The notes beneath the pieces were generated by a model. The model did not search any database. It had not been told where the DNA came from and saw nothing but the letters and a program-made list of their open reading frames with translations. This document shows, in pieces, positions 34,227 through 36,822 of a stretch of 36,822 bases of DNA (its first letter is position 1; each line of letters opens with the position of its first letter). Both the position numbers and the translations under genes were made by a program. This DNA is from Microcystis viridis FACHB-1342 (GTDB taxonomy: Bacteria > Cyanobacteriota > Cyanobacteriia > Cyanobacteriales > Microcystaceae). Where the stretch lies: NCBI RefSeq assembly GCF_014698335.1, contig NZ_JACJSV010000049.1:1-36822 (forward strand), read 5' to 3'.

Positions 34227-35132
34227 CTATAATTTGATTTTATCTAATAATCTCTGAAAAGGATTTTTTGGTTTGCTTGCTGGCGGATCTGCGGGGGGAT
34301 TAGGATCATCTAGATAACGATAATATCTCCAGATATCCCAGTAGGGACAGCCCGGTTCAATGCGAATTCCTGCCCAATGTAAATATTTTAAGGGCTGATT
34401 TAATTTCGGATCGATTAAAATATTCCCCTGAGGTTGAAAATGAGAACTTCCCCCCCAATTTCCCGCTTGACAACCCGGAGCGCGGACAATATTAAATCGA
34501 TTGGGAACTCGTTTGAGAATGGTATAATTAATAATCGGTTGATCGGAGGTTTTTTGAGAAAAATCAAAATATTCTGGATGAGCGGCACATTCTTGAAAAT
34601 CACTATATAATTCCTGTTCTGAGAACAGATTCTTTTTACTAGCCCAAAAACCACCGTTAAACATTCCACTTAGATCATTTTCTGTGAAGATTCCTTGTTC
34701 TAAAACAATCGGATTAAAGACATCAGTAATCCCTTTTTTGTGTTGGTAATCACAGCAGAGAAAATCGTAGGTATCGAGGAAATTTAGATTATCTATTATT
34801 TTTTCAAAAACTACGATATCCGCATCGATATAAAGAAATTGATCTAATTCTCCAAACCAATACACCTGCTTGCGAAATTGATTGGGACGAGCAAAGAATT
34901 TTTCTCCAAAAATATCATATATTTTCTGGGCTAATTCTTCCACTAATTGCAGATCGGGATAGAGAATAACGCCATATTTTTCGGACAATAAATCGGCAAT
35001 TTTTTGATAATTATTGTCGTAGGGAATCAAGATGACGGGAGAATCGGGATCGTACAAACAAATACTATTCATTAATGCGAGCGCCTGCTCGATAACTCGA
35101 TCATTAGCGGTAATGTAAATTCCTCGCTTCAT
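34227..35132 (-). CDS. GT-A fold glycosyltransferase-like protein (Npun_R2821/R2823 type)
   Basis: The product is 301 residues, soluble. The metal-binding DxD is YIDADIVVF (Asp103, Asp105). Downstream MFNGGFWASKK and TSDQPIINYTILKR, and KYLHWAG near the end, follow the pattern of GT8-like enzymes that move sugars from nucleotide donors. The acceptor is unknown; with the next gene it may serve glycan assembly. The C-terminal tail is Pro-rich and basic. Confidence 0.78.
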   Translation of the reverse strand: MKRGIYITANDRVIEQALALMNSICLYDPDSPVILIPYDNNYQKIADLLSEKYGVILYPDLQLVEELAQKIYDIFGEKFFARPNQFRKQVYWFGELDQFLYIDADIVVFEKIIDNLNFLDTYDFLCCDYQHKKGITDVFNPIVLEQGIFTENDLSGMFNGGFWASKKNLFSEQELYSDFQECAAHPEYFDFSQKTSDQPIINYTILKRVPNRFNIVRAPGCQAGNWGGSSHFQPQGNILIDPKLNQPLKYLHWAGIRIEPGCPYWDIWRYYRYLDDPNPPADPPASKPKNPFQRLLDKIKL

Positions 35133-35239
35133 AAATATCCTGGGGGTAAGAGTTAGAAATAATTATATAGCAGTTATCTTAATGGTGAAGTAGAAAGTTT
35201 TCCTTTTGGGGAGTCAGCCATCAGCTTTTTTCTCCCGAT

Positions 35240-35284
35240 ATCCCTGTTCACTGATAACTGATAACTGATCACTGATAACTGAAT
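35240..35284. repeat. TGATCACTGATAACTG repeat tract
   Basis: CACTGATAACTGATAACTGA followed by TCACTGATAACTGA fills part of the space between the two glycosyltransferase genes. It is another member of the repeat family at 17684-17800. Confidence 0.8.
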
Positions 35285-35366
35285 AGCCGATCGATCTTTC
35301 TCTGTCAACTCTTAAAATTGATGCGTTTTATTTTTGAATTGGCGAATAATGAAGGAAAGATCACTG

Positions 35367-36362
35367 CTACTTAAACAGTTTTTTCTTAAGTTTAGCCAGA
35401 GAACTCTGCATCCATAATTTTTTAAGTCGCAGGGGTTCTAAACCTTCTATATCAGCCGGATAGCGTTTTTTAATATCAAAGAAATCATTAATTTCTCTTA
35501 AAATTGTTTCAAAACGTGGTAATAATTTTTCGGGATGATAATCATCGATAAAATTAGCAGGTAAAGAATTAACGGGAAAATTACGGGCATAATTAAGAAT
35601 ACGTTCCAGATCGTATTGAGTGGAATAGGCCCCGATTTTTTGACAATTGAAACCGGGATCGAGATAATCGGCTAGGGCACTATTGACGCTAGAAAATACC
35701 GTACAACCACAGGCTAAAGCTTCCAGGGGCGGTAAGCCAAAACCTTCCGTTAAACCGTTTACAGCCCAATATTCAGCCGAATCGTAGAGATAAACCCGAC
35801 TACGATTGAATAATCCCACTAAATCCTCCACATAGCTATCTAAAACCTTAAGGCGACAGTGGGGACGGAGGGCGGGAACTAGACGATTGAGAAGATACTT
35901 TGAGGATTTGCGCCCCTGTACTAGGACATCGATATCCCTTTCTAAGCCTAAATTGAGAAATTCTGAGCCAATTTGATTAGGAAGATAGTAAATTAAAGCA
36001 TTAGGAGCCTTTTCTCCCCAATAACCCATAGTATTACGGCTAACGGTTATAATTGGTATTTGGGAGGGTAAACGGAAGCCGTAACCTGTACTATGGGCAT
36101 GATAAATGATATTATGCGATCGCAATTTTTGCACCAGTTTAGGAAGATCAAAACCCCAGCTAACCACAAAAATACTGTCATCTGAGTTTATTTTCGCGAG
36201 TATATCCTCTAAAAAGAGATAATTTAACTCTTTTTGACGATAAGTCACAATCTGGGCGCTACAAATTTGACTAGCTAAATTGACAGTTTTCATTTCTGCC
36301 CACAGTCCACCCCCACCAAAGGGAGAAGTAGTACCGGGCAAGAGAAAATAGAGGTTTCTCAT
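35367..36362 (-). CDS. GT-B fold glycosyltransferase (GT4-like)
   Basis: The product is 331 residues, soluble. The donor-binding EX7E is Glu206 and Glu214 in EGFGLPPLEALACG. The N-terminal domain has the glycine loop FGGGGLWAEM (15-24). It is somewhat shorter than typical GT4 enzymes, mainly in the N-terminal half. It is co-oriented with the GT-A gene but 230 bases away, so shared transcription is uncertain. Sugar and acceptor are unknown. Confidence 0.85.
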   Translation of the reverse strand: MRNLYFLLPGTTSPFGGGGLWAEMKTVNLASQICSAQIVTYRQKELNYLFLEDILAKINSDDSIFVVSWGFDLPKLVQKLRSHNIIYHAHSTGYGFRLPSQIPIITVSRNTMGYWGEKAPNALIYYLPNQIGSEFLNLGLERDIDVLVQGRKSSKYLLNRLVPALRPHCRLKVLDSYVEDLVGLFNRSRVYLYDSAEYWAVNGLTEGFGLPPLEALACGCTVFSSVNSALADYLDPGFNCQKIGAYSTQYDLERILNYARNFPVNSLPANFIDDYHPEKLLPRFETILREINDFFDIKKRYPADIEGLEPLRLKKLWMQSSLAKLKKKLFK

Positions 36363-36822
36363 CGGGATAATAGAAGTTTTGGTTAAGCGGCAGTCTGGAG
36401 ACTCGGCTATTCTATGCTTAATTATTAAGGTGTGAGGTATCTAAAGGCAATAGTCGATCGAGCATAGATATTATACTATAGCGTTTCCTGTTCCCAAGAG
36501 GTACATTATCGATGTCGAAAAATTTAATCAGCAAAGGTTAAACTGTGCCACACAGGTGTGAGAAACCTTATATATCCATTGATATTAGCAAGGGGTTTTT
36601 AATACTTAATTACTCTATTTTTATTCGGATGAAAAATGAACTAGAGATTCTATGACCTAGAACACGGAGATCGCCTAAGTATAAATACTCGAAAAATCGC
36701 TATTTTTTGAACTTAAATGATTAGATCTCTTGCAAAAGTAATCAAGATATATCCTTTTGTCGGTAACGAAGTTCGTAATTGTAGATACCAGCAATCAAAT
36801 TCAATCTCAGACCAAATCGCCG
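36363..36822. other. Gene-free right edge
   Basis: No credible gene is seen. The words AGATCTCTTGCAAAAGTAAT (36724-36743) resemble ends of miniature elements in colonial cyanobacteria, but no partner end is inside the window. Confidence 0.35.

Overview
The window looks like chromosomal DNA from a cyanobacterium, most likely Microcystis or a close relative. The octamer GCGATCGC and its GATCG core recur throughout. Core genes have cyanobacterial character: a CupB/ChpX-type CO2 hydration protein, NrtS, a GUN4 domain, DUF1823, DUF3082, and a class V aminotransferase of the '42 kDa soluble hydrogenase' type. Intergenic spaces are full of short dispersed repeats and miniature inverted-repeat elements. 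The genus assignment is inference; the cyanobacterial assignment is strong.

Left third (1-9926) is an accessory peptide-export island on the minus strand. In transcription order it holds an IS630-like helix-turn-helix protein, an ABC exporter with an N-terminal cyclic-nucleotide-binding-like domain and a C39 peptidase domain, a HlyD membrane-fusion protein, and a parvulin-type peptidyl-prolyl isomerase. These four are packed with gaps of 2-18 bases and form one operon. Downstream lie a truncated YgiT/MqsA-type zinc-finger antitoxin and a short precursor-like gene (leader ending in Gly-Gly, core starting CCRWCCC). Beyond those are a TPR protein, an orphan toxin/immunity-like pair with an ATGA overlap, and a 200-bp second copy of part of hlyD. 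The island is riddled with small elements. One is a 186-bp element with terminal inverted repeats and an 8-bp target duplication, inserted exactly at the stop codon of the precursor gene. It replaces the ancestral end (...SVAV-stop) with six new codons (GSIPIM).

Middle (10280-21203) holds a typical 2-Cys peroxiredoxin and an OFA-family MFS transporter. A minus-strand cluster follows: DUF1823, CO2 hydration protein, GUN4, NrtS and a small unknown, which together suggest carbon/nitrogen acquisition. Then come an EamA transporter, two overlapping type IV pseudopilin genes, an SRPBCC-like protein, the redox chaperone Hsp33 and a large single-pass helical-repeat protein.

Right part (21204-36822) holds a pentapeptide-repeat membrane protein, a Ppx/GppA phosphatase, a secreted DUF1400/alpha-beta hydrolase, DUF3082, ribosomal protein L25, PurA, the class V aminotransferase, TrpC, a coiled-coil protein with three exact 21-residue repeats, and two glycosyltransferases. 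A region of about 175 bp including the ribosome-binding site is duplicated in front of the pentapeptide gene and of an unrelated 64-codon ORF.

The best candidate for an undescribed system is the 3.1-9.9 kb export island: a Cys-rich double-glycine peptide with its own exporter and foldase, no recognisable modification enzyme in the window, and a natural C-terminal alteration by a mobile element. No tRNA, rRNA or CRISPR array was recognised.
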